Below the pieces are notes generated by a model. It worked only from the letters and a program-made list of their open reading frames with translations. It ran no database searches and had not been told where the DNA came from. DNA of 64,000 bases from a bacterium (GTDB taxonomy: Bacteria; Zhuqueibacterota; Zhuqueibacteria; Zhuqueibacterales; Zhuqueibacteraceae): the NCBI GenBank assembly GCA_023150945.1, contig JAKLJX010000009.1, positions 62,001 to 126,000 on the forward strand, in the 5' to 3' direction. The translations under genes were made by a program, and so were the position numbers. This document shows, in pieces, positions 1 to 7,819 of the stretch. How positions within the stretch are numbered: position 1 is the stretch's first letter; every line of letters begins with the position of its first letter.

Positions 1-348
1 ATGGGGCACGCCAATGTTATCTGGCAGGGTGATGCCAATGCGGCGGCCCTGCGCTGCTTTGCGCATGCCCAGACGCCGCCGCTGGTGCTCAATTTAACCG
101 GCCCGGAAACCGTTTCAATCCGCCGGCTGGCGGAGAGATTCGGCGAATTGCTCGGCCGCACGCCGGTCTTTGTAAATGAGGAATCGGAAACCGCGCTGCT
201 CAGCGATGCCGGCCGTCTGTTCGACCTGTTCGGCTATCCCACAATAGCGCTGGAGCAGATGATTGCCTGGGTTGCGCAGTGGGTGAAGAATGCCGGTCCG
301 ACGCTGAACAAACCCACGCATTTTGAAACGCGCACCGGACGCTTTTAG
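1..348 (+). CDS. NAD-dependent epimerase/dehydratase, C-terminal fragment
   Basis: This is the 3' end of a gene whose 5' part lies outside the window, so the ATG at position 1 is probably internal. The visible 115 residues contain LNLTGPETVSIRRLAERFGE followed by a helical tail. That pattern is typical of the substrate-binding C-terminal half of extended short-chain NAD-dependent epimerases and dehydratases (NAD(P)-binding Rossmann family), which act on sugars or nucleotide sugars. The cofactor-binding GxxGxxG motif and the YxxxK catalytic pair would lie upstream and cannot be checked. The next plus-strand gene, a DapA-family lyase, begins 287 bp later, so the two may share a catabolic role. 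The exact substrate is not assignable. Confidence 0.6.
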   Translation: MGHANVIWQGDANAAALRCFAHAQTPPLVLNLTGPETVSIRRLAERFGELLGRTPVFVNEESETALLSDAGRLFDLFGYPTIALEQMIAWVAQWVKNAGPTLNKPTHFETRTGRF

Positions 349-635
349 TCGCTGTCTCTCCGGATTCCGCAGGTTTTGCAAGCTCGCTTCCCCACGGCTG
401 AGCCGGGGAATGGGCGAATGTTGGAATTTGATTCAGAAGAATACTGCAAAAGCCTCGGCCCAGCCCAGGCTGAGCGTTTTGGGGAAAGAAAGTCAATAGA
501 ACTACTTGGGCACATTCCAAGCCTTGCCGAAGAAATGCACCAAAAAGTGAAAGGCTTTCTTGGTGTATTTCGCATGTTTCGTGGGCCGCGCAGGAATCTG
601 CCTGAGTCGAACCAGTTCTGACAGAGGAGCCTGCG

Positions 636-1706
636 ATGCTTCCCCTTCTACCTCAAGAAATTCAGGCTGCCTTGCGCCGCGGCGTAGTGATTCCGGCGCA
701 TCCGCTGGCGCTCGATTCCCAACGCCGGCTGGACGAAAGACGCCAGCGCGCCTTGACTCGCTACTATTGCGCCGCCGGCGCCGGCGGCCTGGCAGTCGGC
801 GTGCACACCACGCAATTCGAAATCCGCGATCCGAAAATCGGGCTGTATGAGCCGGTGCTGGCCCTCGCTGCTGACACGCTCGATCACCTCGAAGCGAAAA
901 CTGGAACACGTCACATTCGCATTGCCGGCATTGCCGGGCCAACGCCCGCCGCGGTGCGCGAAGCCCAAACCGCGGTCGATCTCCACTATCACCTCGGCAT
1001 GGTGAGTTTGGGAGCATTGTCCCAAGCCTCCACTGCCGAGTTGATCGCGCATTTGCGCGCGATCAGCGCGATCATTCCGATCATGGGATTTTACTTGCAG
1101 CCCGCGGTGGGCGGCCGCCGCCTCAGCTTCGATTTTTGGCGCGCGGCGGCGGAGATCGAGAATCTGGTGGCAATCAAAATCGCGCCGTTCAATCGCTATT
1201 CCACCCTCGACGTGCTGCGCGCCGTGGCTGCCTGCGGCCGCCGTGACGAAATCGCCCTCTACACCGGCAATGACGACAGCATCGTGATGGATTTGCTCAG
1301 CGGTTTTCGATTCAACAACGGAAAAGAGGCGGCCGCCTTGCGCATGGTGGGAGGGCTGCTGGGACACTGGGCAGTGTGGACGAAGCGCGCGGTGGAGTTG
1401 CTCGCGGAGATTCATGCTCTCGTGCAGCAAGCGCAGCCGATTCCAGCGGAACTGCTGATCAAAGCGCATCAGGTTACCGACAGCAATGCCGCCTTCTTTG
1501 ATCCGCAAAACAACTTTGCCGGCTGCATCGCGGGAATTCATGAAGTATTACGGCGACAGGGGTTGTTGGCGGGAAGATGGACATTGAACCCGCAGGAGGA
1601 ACTTTCTCCCGGCCAAATGGAGGAAATCGACCGCGTCTACGCGGCGTATCCGCATCTGAACGATGACGCGTTTGTCAGGGAGAATTTGGAGGAGTGGCTC
1701 AGGTGA
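636..1706 (+). CDS. Dihydrodipicolinate synthase (DapA) family aldolase/lyase
   Basis: A 356-residue protein of the class I aldolase DapA/NAL superfamily, a cytosolic TIM barrel. Visible landmarks are the N-terminal barrel start, the segment GGLAVGVHTTQ in the position of the usual substrate-loop GTTGE motif, a Tyr-containing strand GFYLQPA near residue 153, and AIKIAPF with the candidate Schiff-base Lys181. The substrate-loop divergence argues against true lysine-biosynthetic DapA. Such proteins in sugar loci usually cleave or dehydrate 2-keto-3-deoxy acids. The ATG at 636 is preceded by GAGGAG with good spacing. The protein is longer than typical DapA (about 290-300 residues), with extra C-terminal helices. 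Its neighbours are a sugar epimerase fragment and an OYE, which fits catabolism. The substrate is unknown. Confidence 0.75.
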   Translation: MLPLLPQEIQAALRRGVVIPAHPLALDSQRRLDERRQRALTRYYCAAGAGGLAVGVHTTQFEIRDPKIGLYEPVLALAADTLDHLEAKTGTRHIRIAGIAGPTPAAVREAQTAVDLHYHLGMVSLGALSQASTAELIAHLRAISAIIPIMGFYLQPAVGGRRLSFDFWRAAAEIENLVAIKIAPFNRYSTLDVLRAVAACGRRDEIALYTGNDDSIVMDLLSGFRFNNGKEAAALRMVGGLLGHWAVWTKRAVELLAEIHALVQQAQPIPAELLIKAHQVTDSNAAFFDPQNNFAGCIAGIHEVLRRQGLLAGRWTLNPQEELSPGQMEEIDRVYAAYPHLNDDAFVRENLEEWLR

Positions 1707-2133
1707 GGAATGGATGAGGCTTCGCGCGGTTTTCAAACCAATGCCGGTCGTGGTTCCTCCCGCGAGCAAAGGCCAATGGCAAACGATTCAGTCATGATGC
1801 AGACTGGTAGGCTGTTACCTTGATTCGCAAAAGCAGACCCTCGCGATGTCATTCAGACGAATTCTGTGGAACACCCGGCTCAGTGCCCAAATCTTCACAG
1901 GATCCTTGCATGATGACAGTTCTGGTGGCTCTGCATTTCAAGGTAACAGTGTACTGTTCCACTGGAAATCAAGTTTAAGCCCAGCAAGAAAAAGAATTTC
2001 TCCCCGACCCGTAAAGAACTCGCAAAATTCTTCTTTACCGATTCTCTGCGTCATTGCGCCTTTGCGTGCGCAATTGTCATTTCCCTTTTGGCTGCGGCTG
2101 GCGTTTGGGTTTTGCGATCACCTTCCCCGCGCC
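1707..2133. other. Intergenic region between convergent genes
   Basis: The stretch lies between the ends of the DapA-family gene (plus) and the OYE gene (minus). It holds a complete MITE-like element (1812-1949, annotated separately). At about 1995-2075 there is a loose inverted sequence (GTAAAGAACTCGCAAAATTC and a TTCTGCG/CATTGCGCCTTTGCG arm), which may be a decayed copy of the ACCAC-type palindromic repeats seen elsewhere. I see no coding potential. Confidence 0.5.
1812..1949 (+). repeat. MITE-like element, copy 1 (138 bp, perfect 12-bp TIRs)
   Basis: The ends are CTGTTACCTTGA (1812-1823) and TCAAGGTAACAG (1938-1949), a perfect 12-bp terminal inverted repeat. Inside are subterminal inverted arms: TGTCATTCAGACGAAT near 1847 and CACAGGATCC...GATGACA near 1897-1919, so the whole element could fold into one long hairpin. 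It has no coding capacity. The same structure recurs at 3676-3811, 10235-10372, 23487-23620 and 43168-43305, with fragments at 14440, 40588 and 61974. Confidence 0.85.
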
Positions 2134-3567
2134 TCAGGTCTTGCCTTTGATCTTCAGCAGTTCCTCCCCCTCCGGCCTGAGCTTGTAGAACTCATCCAAC
2201 GGATAACACCCTGAAATCAAGCCATTGCGCGGCGCGGTGGTGCAGTCGCTGAACGTGCGGCACAGACGCTTGCGCTGCAGCGGCTTGCCGGCGAGCACAT
2301 CCGCGGGCAGTTCGGGATAGGACAACACCATTCGTCCCAAACCGACAAAATCCGCTTGACCGTTGCGAACGACCGCCTGCGCCACGTGCGGCAGCCATTC
2401 CTGCAGATACGTGTAACCCGAGCCGACCAGAATCAAGTCCGGACGATGCTGTTTGAGCTGCGCCGTCACTGCGATTTGGCGCGCCACGCCGGCGAGCGGA
2501 TCCTCGGGCGGCAGATAACCGTCGGAGGGCGGAAACAAAGCCGGCCGCTGAATGTGGGGATTGTAGTAGGGACTGCCGGCAGTTACGCAGACCAATTCGA
2601 TCTGCAAGTTGGCAAGCAAATCCAGAAACGCGCGCGGCTCAGTGAGATCGATCCGCAGGCCGCTGCGATCGGCGCCGAAGGCAAAGGGAGAGTCTCCTTC
2701 TGCCGGCTGATCGGGTTCACCCACGCCCTCGGCACCGGCGCGATACGGCACAAAATCGAAAATGCTCACGCGCACGCCGATTTCCATTCCCGGAACGTTG
2801 GCACGAATGCCGGCCACCAGTTCGCGCAGGAAACGCGTGCGGTTCTCGAAACTGCCGCCATAGCGGCCGGGCCGATTCACCGCGCTGAGGAACTCGTGTC
2901 CGAGATAGCCGTGACAGTGTTTGAGGTCGACAAACGCAAAACCCGCCGCCTGCGCCAGTTTCGCCGCGGCCACGAAATCATCGACCAACCGCGCAATCGC
3001 ATCATCACTCATGACCAAATGGGAGGCGTCCAAACGCAAGCGCCGGTCGAGCACGGGATGATGATAGAGAATCTGCGGCTCGGGCCGATCATTGCGATTG
3101 GGTTTGCTATAGCGGCCGGAATGCGTCAATTGCAGGCCGACGAGCAAGTCGCTGCTCGTGCGGTATTCCCTTTCATGCACCGCCATCAGGGCCGCGCGCA
3201 GCTCTGCCAGCGCGCGCAGGTTTTTTTCATTGATCAAAAGCTGGTTGGGATTGGCGCGGCCGTCGTGGCGGACGGCCACCGCCTCGCCGCCCCAAATCAG
3301 CTTGGCGCCGCTCAGGCCAAAGTGTTGCCAGCGGCGTTGCGTGGCGGCGGTGGGCCGGCCGTCGGCGGTGCCGTCCCAGCCCTCCATCGGCAAAATGCAG
3401 AAGCGATTGCCAATGGTGAAGCCGTTTTGGAGCACGCAGGGCTGGGCCAGCGGCGCAGCCGCTCCGCTTTCCAATTCAGCCTCCAGCGGCAGAGGCACAC
3501 CGAGTTCCTGCAGATAATTCTGAAACTCAGCAAGCGTCTTGAGTGAAGCAATGCGGCGATATTTCAT
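2134..3567 (-). CDS. NADH:flavin oxidoreductase, Old Yellow Enzyme family
   Basis: A 477-residue FMN-dependent TIM-barrel oxidoreductase of the OYE/2,4-dienoyl-CoA reductase family. Near the N-terminus it has [20 protein letters not shown], the FMN-binding strand region. This is followed by [12 protein letters not shown], the conserved H-x-G-R segment, and by [20 protein letters not shown] with [13 protein letters not shown]. Those motifs carry the catalytic and flavin contacts of the family. A late [12 protein letters not shown]...[13 protein letters not shown] segment matches the phosphate-binding C-terminal strands. A cysteine-rich tail ([19 protein letters not shown]) might hold metal or a cluster. 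The full 2,4-dienoyl-CoA reductase extension with NAD domain is absent. I see no clear Shine-Dalgarno upstream of the ATG at 3567. The substrate is unknown. Confidence 0.85.
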   Translation of the reverse strand: MKYRRIASLKTLAEFQNYLQELGVPLPLEAELESGAAAPLAQPCVLQNGFTIGNRFCILPMEGWDGTADGRPTAATQRRWQHFGLSGAKLIWGGEAVAVRHDGRANPNQLLINEKNLRALAELRAALMAVHEREYRTSSDLLVGLQLTHSGRYSKPNRNDRPEPQILYHHPVLDRRLRLDASHLVMSDDAIARLVDDFVAAAKLAQAAGFAFVDLKHCHGYLGHEFLSAVNRPGRYGGSFENRTRFLRELVAGIRANVPGMEIGVRVSIFDFVPYRAGAEGVGEPDQPAEGDSPFAFGADRSGLRIDLTEPRAFLDLLANLQIELVCVTAGSPYYNPHIQRPALFPPSDGYLPPEDPLAGVARQIAVTAQLKQHRPDLILVGSGYTYLQEWLPHVAQAVVRNGQADFVGLGRMVLSYPELPADVLAGKPLQRKRLCRTFSDCTTAPRNGLISGCYPLDEFYKLRPEGEELLKIKGKT

Positions 3568-4035
3568 AATTTTTCAAGCGTGCAATCAAACGGCGACCTC
3601 AGGGCCAATGCCTCTGCCGATCTTCGCCTCCAAGGATGACTTCACCGATCCAGTATTGCGCCGGGAAAACGAGTTTTGTCACTTTGACTTGTACAGGTGA
3701 TTCCGAGTGACCTGCAGAAGGAATCTTGTGGGACAATTGGCACCGTGCTCAAATCTTCACAGGATCCTGACAGGATGACATTGGTGGTGACAACACATTT
3801 CAAGGCAACAGACCATGAGCGTGGCCGCGAAGTTTTTTCCCGCTTGGTTCCCTTGCAGTCTGGCAGATTGCGCGACGACAGGATTGACGCGATGAACACG
3901 ACAAAAAGTGAACGGTGTCAATCCCTGGCGCATTCGCAAGCCACCATGGCACGTGCAAGATGCAACCTGCCTCAAGCGCCGCGAATTCCGCGATGTATCC
4001 CGCCCGGCCAGCGCGCGAAGTCAAACGGCGCAACT
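3568..4035. other. Intergenic region with MITE copy
   Basis: The stretch lies between the OYE gene and the end of the SDR gene, both on the minus strand. It contains MITE-like copy 2 (3676-3811). Short open frames on both strands here are not supported by start sites or recognisable sequence. I see nothing else. Confidence 0.5.
3676..3811 (+). repeat. MITE-like element, copy 2 (136 bp)
   Basis: The left end TTGTCACTTTGA (3676-3687) and right end TCAAGGCAACAG (3800-3811) are diverged versions of the copy 1 TIR. The interior AGAAGGAATCTTGTGGGACA ... AATCTTCACAGGATCCTGACAGGATGACA aligns with the other copies in the same orientation as copy 1. Confidence 0.75.
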
Positions 4036-4806
4036 TCACAACCGGTGAAAATGAAATCCGCCATCGACGTTGATGACTTCACCGGTGGAATAAGGTAGAA
4101 AGCCTTCGGCAATCGCGACCACCGCCTGCGCCACATCCTCGGGCAGGCCCCAGCGTTTCAGCGGAATCAAGCCGTCCTCGATCAGGCGATCGTATTTGTC
4201 TTTCACCGCGCTGGTCATGTCCGTGGCAATGATGCCCGGCCGGATTTCATAAACCCCGATGCCGTGCTCTGCCAGTCGGTGCGCGAACAGTTTGGTCATC
4301 ATCGCAACGCCGGCCTTGGAAAGGCAGTACTCCGGCCGGTTGGTGCTGCTGGTGTAGGCGCTCAGCGAGCCGATGTTGATAATGCGCGGGTCGGAGATCC
4401 TGCCGGCCGCCTTCAACTCGATCATTTTGCCGGCCACGAGCTGGGTGAGAAAGAACGGCCCCTTGAGATTGACCGCCATCACTTCATCGTAGCTGGCTTC
4501 GCTGGTGGTGAGCAGGTCAACGCGCTGGCGCGGCGCCATGCCGGCATTGTTCACCAGCAAATCGAGGCGCTGGTATTGCTGCAAAGTTTCCGCAACCAAA
4601 GCGGCGCGGCCGGCGGATTCGCTGATGTTCGCCTGTACGCCGTGCGCCTGGCCACCGGTCTGCGCAATCACAGCCACCACGGCGGCGGCGGCTTGCGCGC
4701 CGCTGCGGTAGTTGACCACGATGCTCCAGCCGCGGCCGGCGAGCGCCAGCGCAATGGCGCGGCCAATACCGCGGCTCGCGCCGGTAATCAGGGCCACACG
4801 ATTCAT
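4036..4806 (-). CDS. Short-chain dehydrogenase/reductase (FabG/KduD-like)
   Basis: A classical SDR of about 256 residues. It has the nucleotide-binding TGASRGIG near the N-terminus, the NNAGM motif, the catalytic Ser in NIGSLSAYTS and the YCLSKAG (YxxxK) pair. The C-terminal IATDMTSAVKDKYD...GEVINVDGGFHFHRL is typical. It reduces a ketone or oxidises an alcohol with NAD(P)H in the cytosol. I chose the ATG at 4806, preceded by GTGAGG. A GTG at 4818 would overlap the upstream GH88 stop by 4 nt and adds only four residues, so translational coupling is likely either way. It lies directly downstream of GH88 in the MFS-GH88-SDR operon. This favours a role on 5-dehydro-4-deoxy-uronate or a related sugar product, though family similarity alone would also fit 3-oxoacyl-ACP reductase. 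Confidence 0.8.
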   Translation of the reverse strand: MNRVALITGASRGIGRAIALALAGRGWSIVVNYRSGAQAAAAVVAVIAQTGGQAHGVQANISESAGRAALVAETLQQYQRLDLLVNNAGMAPRQRVDLLTTSEASYDEVMAVNLKGPFFLTQLVAGKMIELKAAGRISDPRIINIGSLSAYTSSTNRPEYCLSKAGVAMMTKLFAHRLAEHGIGVYEIRPGIIATDMTSAVKDKYDRLIEDGLIPLKRWGLPEDVAQAVVAIAEGFLPYSTGEVINVDGGFHFHRL

Positions 4807-4814
4807 CGCGCGCC

Positions 4815-5936
4815 TCACGGAATGGTTTGCTGAGAATCCGCGCCCACCACGTTCGCCACCGCTTCAAGAAAGAAATACTCTCCCCACATCACGCTTTCAT
4901 CGACCCCCAGGCCTTTGCGCCAGTGATAGATGCCGTGTTTGAGAATGCCTTCCCAGCCGGGCGTGTCGAGGGCGAGGAATTCCGGCGTCGTGAGCGTGTC
5001 CAAAATGCGCAGGCTGTAGTTGCGATACCATTGCGCGCGCGCCGGATCGCCGGTGAGGCGGGCAAGCTGCCACAGGCCGCTGGCAGCGATCGCGGCCGCT
5101 GAACTTTCGTAGGGAGTTTTGGGAGCAGGCTCGTCCCAATCGTTGGGCGGCACGCCGTGCGCGGGCGTGCGTTCAATGTAGAAATTCGCGCATGCTTCCG
5201 CGGTTTGCAGAAAGCGCGCGTCTTTGGTAAACGCATACACCGTGCCGAAACCGTACAATGCCCACGCCAATCCGCGCGCCCAGGAAGAATCGTGGCGCCA
5301 GCCCTGGTGCGTGGTTTGGCGCAGAAACTCGCCGGTCGCAAGATCGAAAATGCCTTCATGCGAGGTGCTGCCGTCGCCGCGCACCAGGTATTTGCGTGTG
5401 GTCAAACAGTGCTGCCGCGCGAGCTGCCAGAGTTTGGCATCGCCGGTTTGCTGGGCGGCATAGAAGATGATGCCGACATTCATCATGATGTCGATGAACA
5501 AGCTTTCCGGCGCCACAAACGAGCGCAGGTATTGCCCCTTTTCCTGAAAGCGCAGCGCGAGCGTGCGTCCGGCCTGGATCACGGTTTCATTGATTTGCGC
5601 GTCGCCGGTCAAATCATACCAGCGTTTCCAGGTGGAAAAGAACAGAAAGCCGAGATCGTGCACGTTGCGATCGTGTTGGCGGTGTTCGATCAGGCGGGAG
5701 TAATGCTCGGCCTGGGAGCGCCACCACTCGTCGCGGTTGCGCGCGTAGATCAGCCACAACTGGCCGCCGAGAAATCCTTCGCACCAGTTGGTCCAGGCTT
5801 CGCCGCCATGCTGCCATTTGCCGTTCTGGGTGTACATGGGAAAGAAGTCCGGATGCGCGGTGATCAAATGGCGCAGTTGTTTTTCGGCGAAGGCAAAAAC
5901 GGTTTCACACTTTTGCTGGAGGTTTACAGGCGGCAC
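4815..5936 (-). CDS. Glycoside hydrolase family 88, unsaturated glucuronyl hydrolase
   Basis: A 373-residue (alpha/alpha)6-barrel enzyme that removes the unsaturated uronic acid left at the non-reducing end of lyase-generated oligosaccharides. Diagnostic segments are NVHDLGFLF with Asp94, LFIDIMMNVGI with Asp149 (the two conserved catalytic/hydration aspartates of the family), QGWRHDSSWARGLAWALYGF and HGIYHWRKGLGVDESVMWGEY. The length is normal. There is no signal peptide, so it acts in the cytosol on imported oligosaccharides, which fits the MFS transporter gene 52 bp upstream. The start is a GTG at 5936, preceded by AGGAGA about 10 bases away. The gene overlaps or abuts the downstream SDR. 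Specificity (ulvan, glycosaminoglycan, rhamnogalacturonan) is not readable, but rhamnose genes lie nearby. Confidence 0.88.
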   Translation of the reverse strand: MPPVNLQQKCETVFAFAEKQLRHLITAHPDFFPMYTQNGKWQHGGEAWTNWCEGFLGGQLWLIYARNRDEWWRSQAEHYSRLIEHRQHDRNVHDLGFLFFSTWKRWYDLTGDAQINETVIQAGRTLALRFQEKGQYLRSFVAPESLFIDIMMNVGIIFYAAQQTGDAKLWQLARQHCLTTRKYLVRGDGSTSHEGIFDLATGEFLRQTTHQGWRHDSSWARGLAWALYGFGTVYAFTKDARFLQTAEACANFYIERTPAHGVPPNDWDEPAPKTPYESSAAAIAASGLWQLARLTGDPARAQWYRNYSLRILDTLTTPEFLALDTPGWEGILKHGIYHWRKGLGVDESVMWGEYFFLEAVANVVGADSQQTIP

Positions 5937-5988
5937 GGCATTTTCTCCTGGGAGGATTCTGGTGGTTGCGTCGTAATCGGTCGATTGG

Positions 5989-7527
5989 TTACAAATTCTC
6001 GCTCCGGTTTTCTTGGTAGTCGAGGTATTCTTTTTTGGCCTTTATGGCGTCACGCTGCCGGCGGCGGCCTTTGCCGTTGTGGCGCTCGACCAGCTTGTCG
6101 ATGATGGAACGCGAGGGCGCCACCAGCGAATGCAAAGCCTGTTGAAAGCCCTCGAAGATGTTGATGCTGCGCACCGGCCAGATGACGCGAATGACATGCT
6201 TGACCGATTTCGACACCGGCTCGTGCACGCGCTGCAGCATGAGCAGCGTGCCGAGGCGCAGCAGGCCGGCGGTGAAAAAGAGAAAATGAAAGTGCGCCCA
6301 GCGAAAGCCGCCGAGCTGCAATTCCCAACTCGAGAAGAGCAAGGCCAAACCGCCGCCCAGCAACGGCGCCACCGTGGCCGCGATGCCGACCACCGTGCCG
6401 TCCACCGCGATATAGTTGGCGCGGCGATTGGCGGGCGCCAGCTTGTAAACCAGATTGGGAATCGCCAGGGCATTGCCGGCATCGAAGACGCCGAGCAAAT
6501 GCAAACAGATGTAGAGCCAGATGGTTTCGGGAGTGGTGAAGATCCACAGCAGCGCAAATAAAACCTTGCCGATCAGGCAAATCTGCAACACCGGTTTGTT
6601 GCCGAAGCGGTCGATCATCCAGCCCCAGGGCTTGAGCGCCAGCAAATTGGTGAGGGTGGCGAGCATGGCCATGGCGGAGACGAAGAAATAGCTCAAGCCC
6701 GCCTGCGTGAGCATGTACACGCCGTAAAACGTGCCGGCGATGCCCATCGACAGATCATAGACGATGCGAAATTGGAAGAGGCGACGAAAGTTCGGGTCGC
6801 GAAAAGGAATCCGGAGTGATTCCCAAAATGTATGGCGCGCAGGCGAGGGCGCGAACGGTGGATCCTCCATCCGGTTGATGATGCGCACCGCCCACAAACC
6901 GAAGGCCATACCGCACAAGGTGAGCAGGGCGAAGCCAAGCGGCAGAGGCGCGAATTGCTGCGCCTGCCACCAGTCGATGAATTTCCCCGCCAGCACGCCG
7001 AGAATAACGCCGAGGGCGCCGCCGGCAAAGTTGCGCTGCGCGTAGAAGCGGCCGCGCACTTTTTCCGGCACCAAGTCCACCAGCCAGGAAACCCAGGGCA
7101 CCAGGCTGTACACGCCGAGGCCGGCGAAAGTGGCAAACAGCAGCAGAAAAAGCCAGAGACGGTAGGGTGCGAATGCCGGCACGTTGATCGCGGCAACGAG
7201 CGCGATTGGCACCCACAGCAGGCGCGCCCAGGCCGCAAAGCGCACGGCCATGGCTTTGCGATGCCCGTGCTTTTCCAGGCGGCGAAAGGCGCGGATTTGC
7301 AGCAGATTGGCGCCCACCTGCAGGGAGGCCAGCAAGCCGATGATGAACTCATTCGCGCCCAGACTGAGCGCGAAGCCGGTGAGTATCACGCCCCCGGTCA
7401 ATACGCCCATAATCCCGGTGAGCGCCCCTTCCCAAAACGAGAGCTTCATGCTGCGCAGGTTGCCCGCCGAACCGGCCTGGTCAGCGGTCAAATCAAAATG
7501 AAACGGAGAAATGTCACGTAGACGCAT
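5989..7527 (-). CDS. Major facilitator superfamily transporter
   Basis: An inner-membrane permease of about 512 residues with roughly twelve hydrophobic helices. The first runs LSFWEGALTGIMGVLTGGVILTGFAL, and a central loop RIINRMEDPPFAP separates the two halves. Charged RAFRRLEKHGHRKAM lies in the cytoplasmic loop between helices 2 and 3, as in MFS signature A. I chose the ATG at 7527 (MRLRDISPF...) because the 23 residues before it look non-coding. No strong ribosome site is visible. It is the first gene of an operon with GH88 (52 bp away) and an SDR, so it most likely imports the oligosaccharide substrate of GH88. The C-terminal tail is basic and cytoplasmic. Confidence 0.8.
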   Translation of the reverse strand: MRLRDISPFHFDLTADQAGSAGNLRSMKLSFWEGALTGIMGVLTGGVILTGFALSLGANEFIIGLLASLQVGANLLQIRAFRRLEKHGHRKAMAVRFAAWARLLWVPIALVAAINVPAFAPYRLWLFLLLFATFAGLGVYSLVPWVSWLVDLVPEKVRGRFYAQRNFAGGALGVILGVLAGKFIDWWQAQQFAPLPLGFALLTLCGMAFGLWAVRIINRMEDPPFAPSPARHTFWESLRIPFRDPNFRRLFQFRIVYDLSMGIAGTFYGVYMLTQAGLSYFFVSAMAMLATLTNLLALKPWGWMIDRFGNKPVLQICLIGKVLFALLWIFTTPETIWLYICLHLLGVFDAGNALAIPNLVYKLAPANRRANYIAVDGTVVGIAATVAPLLGGGLALLFSSWELQLGGFRWAHFHFLFFTAGLLRLGTLLMLQRVHEPVSKSVKHVIRVIWPVRSINIFEGFQQALHSLVAPSRSIIDKLVERHNGKGRRRQRDAIKAKKEYLDYQENRSENL

Positions 7528-7819
7528 ACGCCCGATCAATGTCCATAAACAAAAAAAAATCCGGCCTTCGCTCGCCTGCCGGCGCGGCGCCGGCACAACA
7601 GCGCAATTGAATGCCCGACTTCGGAATGAGGTTAGCAGTTTTCCTCAAACTTGCAAGCAGAAGAAAGGCGAATTTTTTTTGCCAAAAAGGCATGGATTTT
7701 GGAAAGGGGAATTTCAAGATTGATTTGTTTTGATTGGGTCATTCTGTATCATGCAGCGCGATTCACCAGCTTGTGAGTGCAACCTCCCTGGCACTCCAAC
7801 CAATAACAGGAACCCCCAC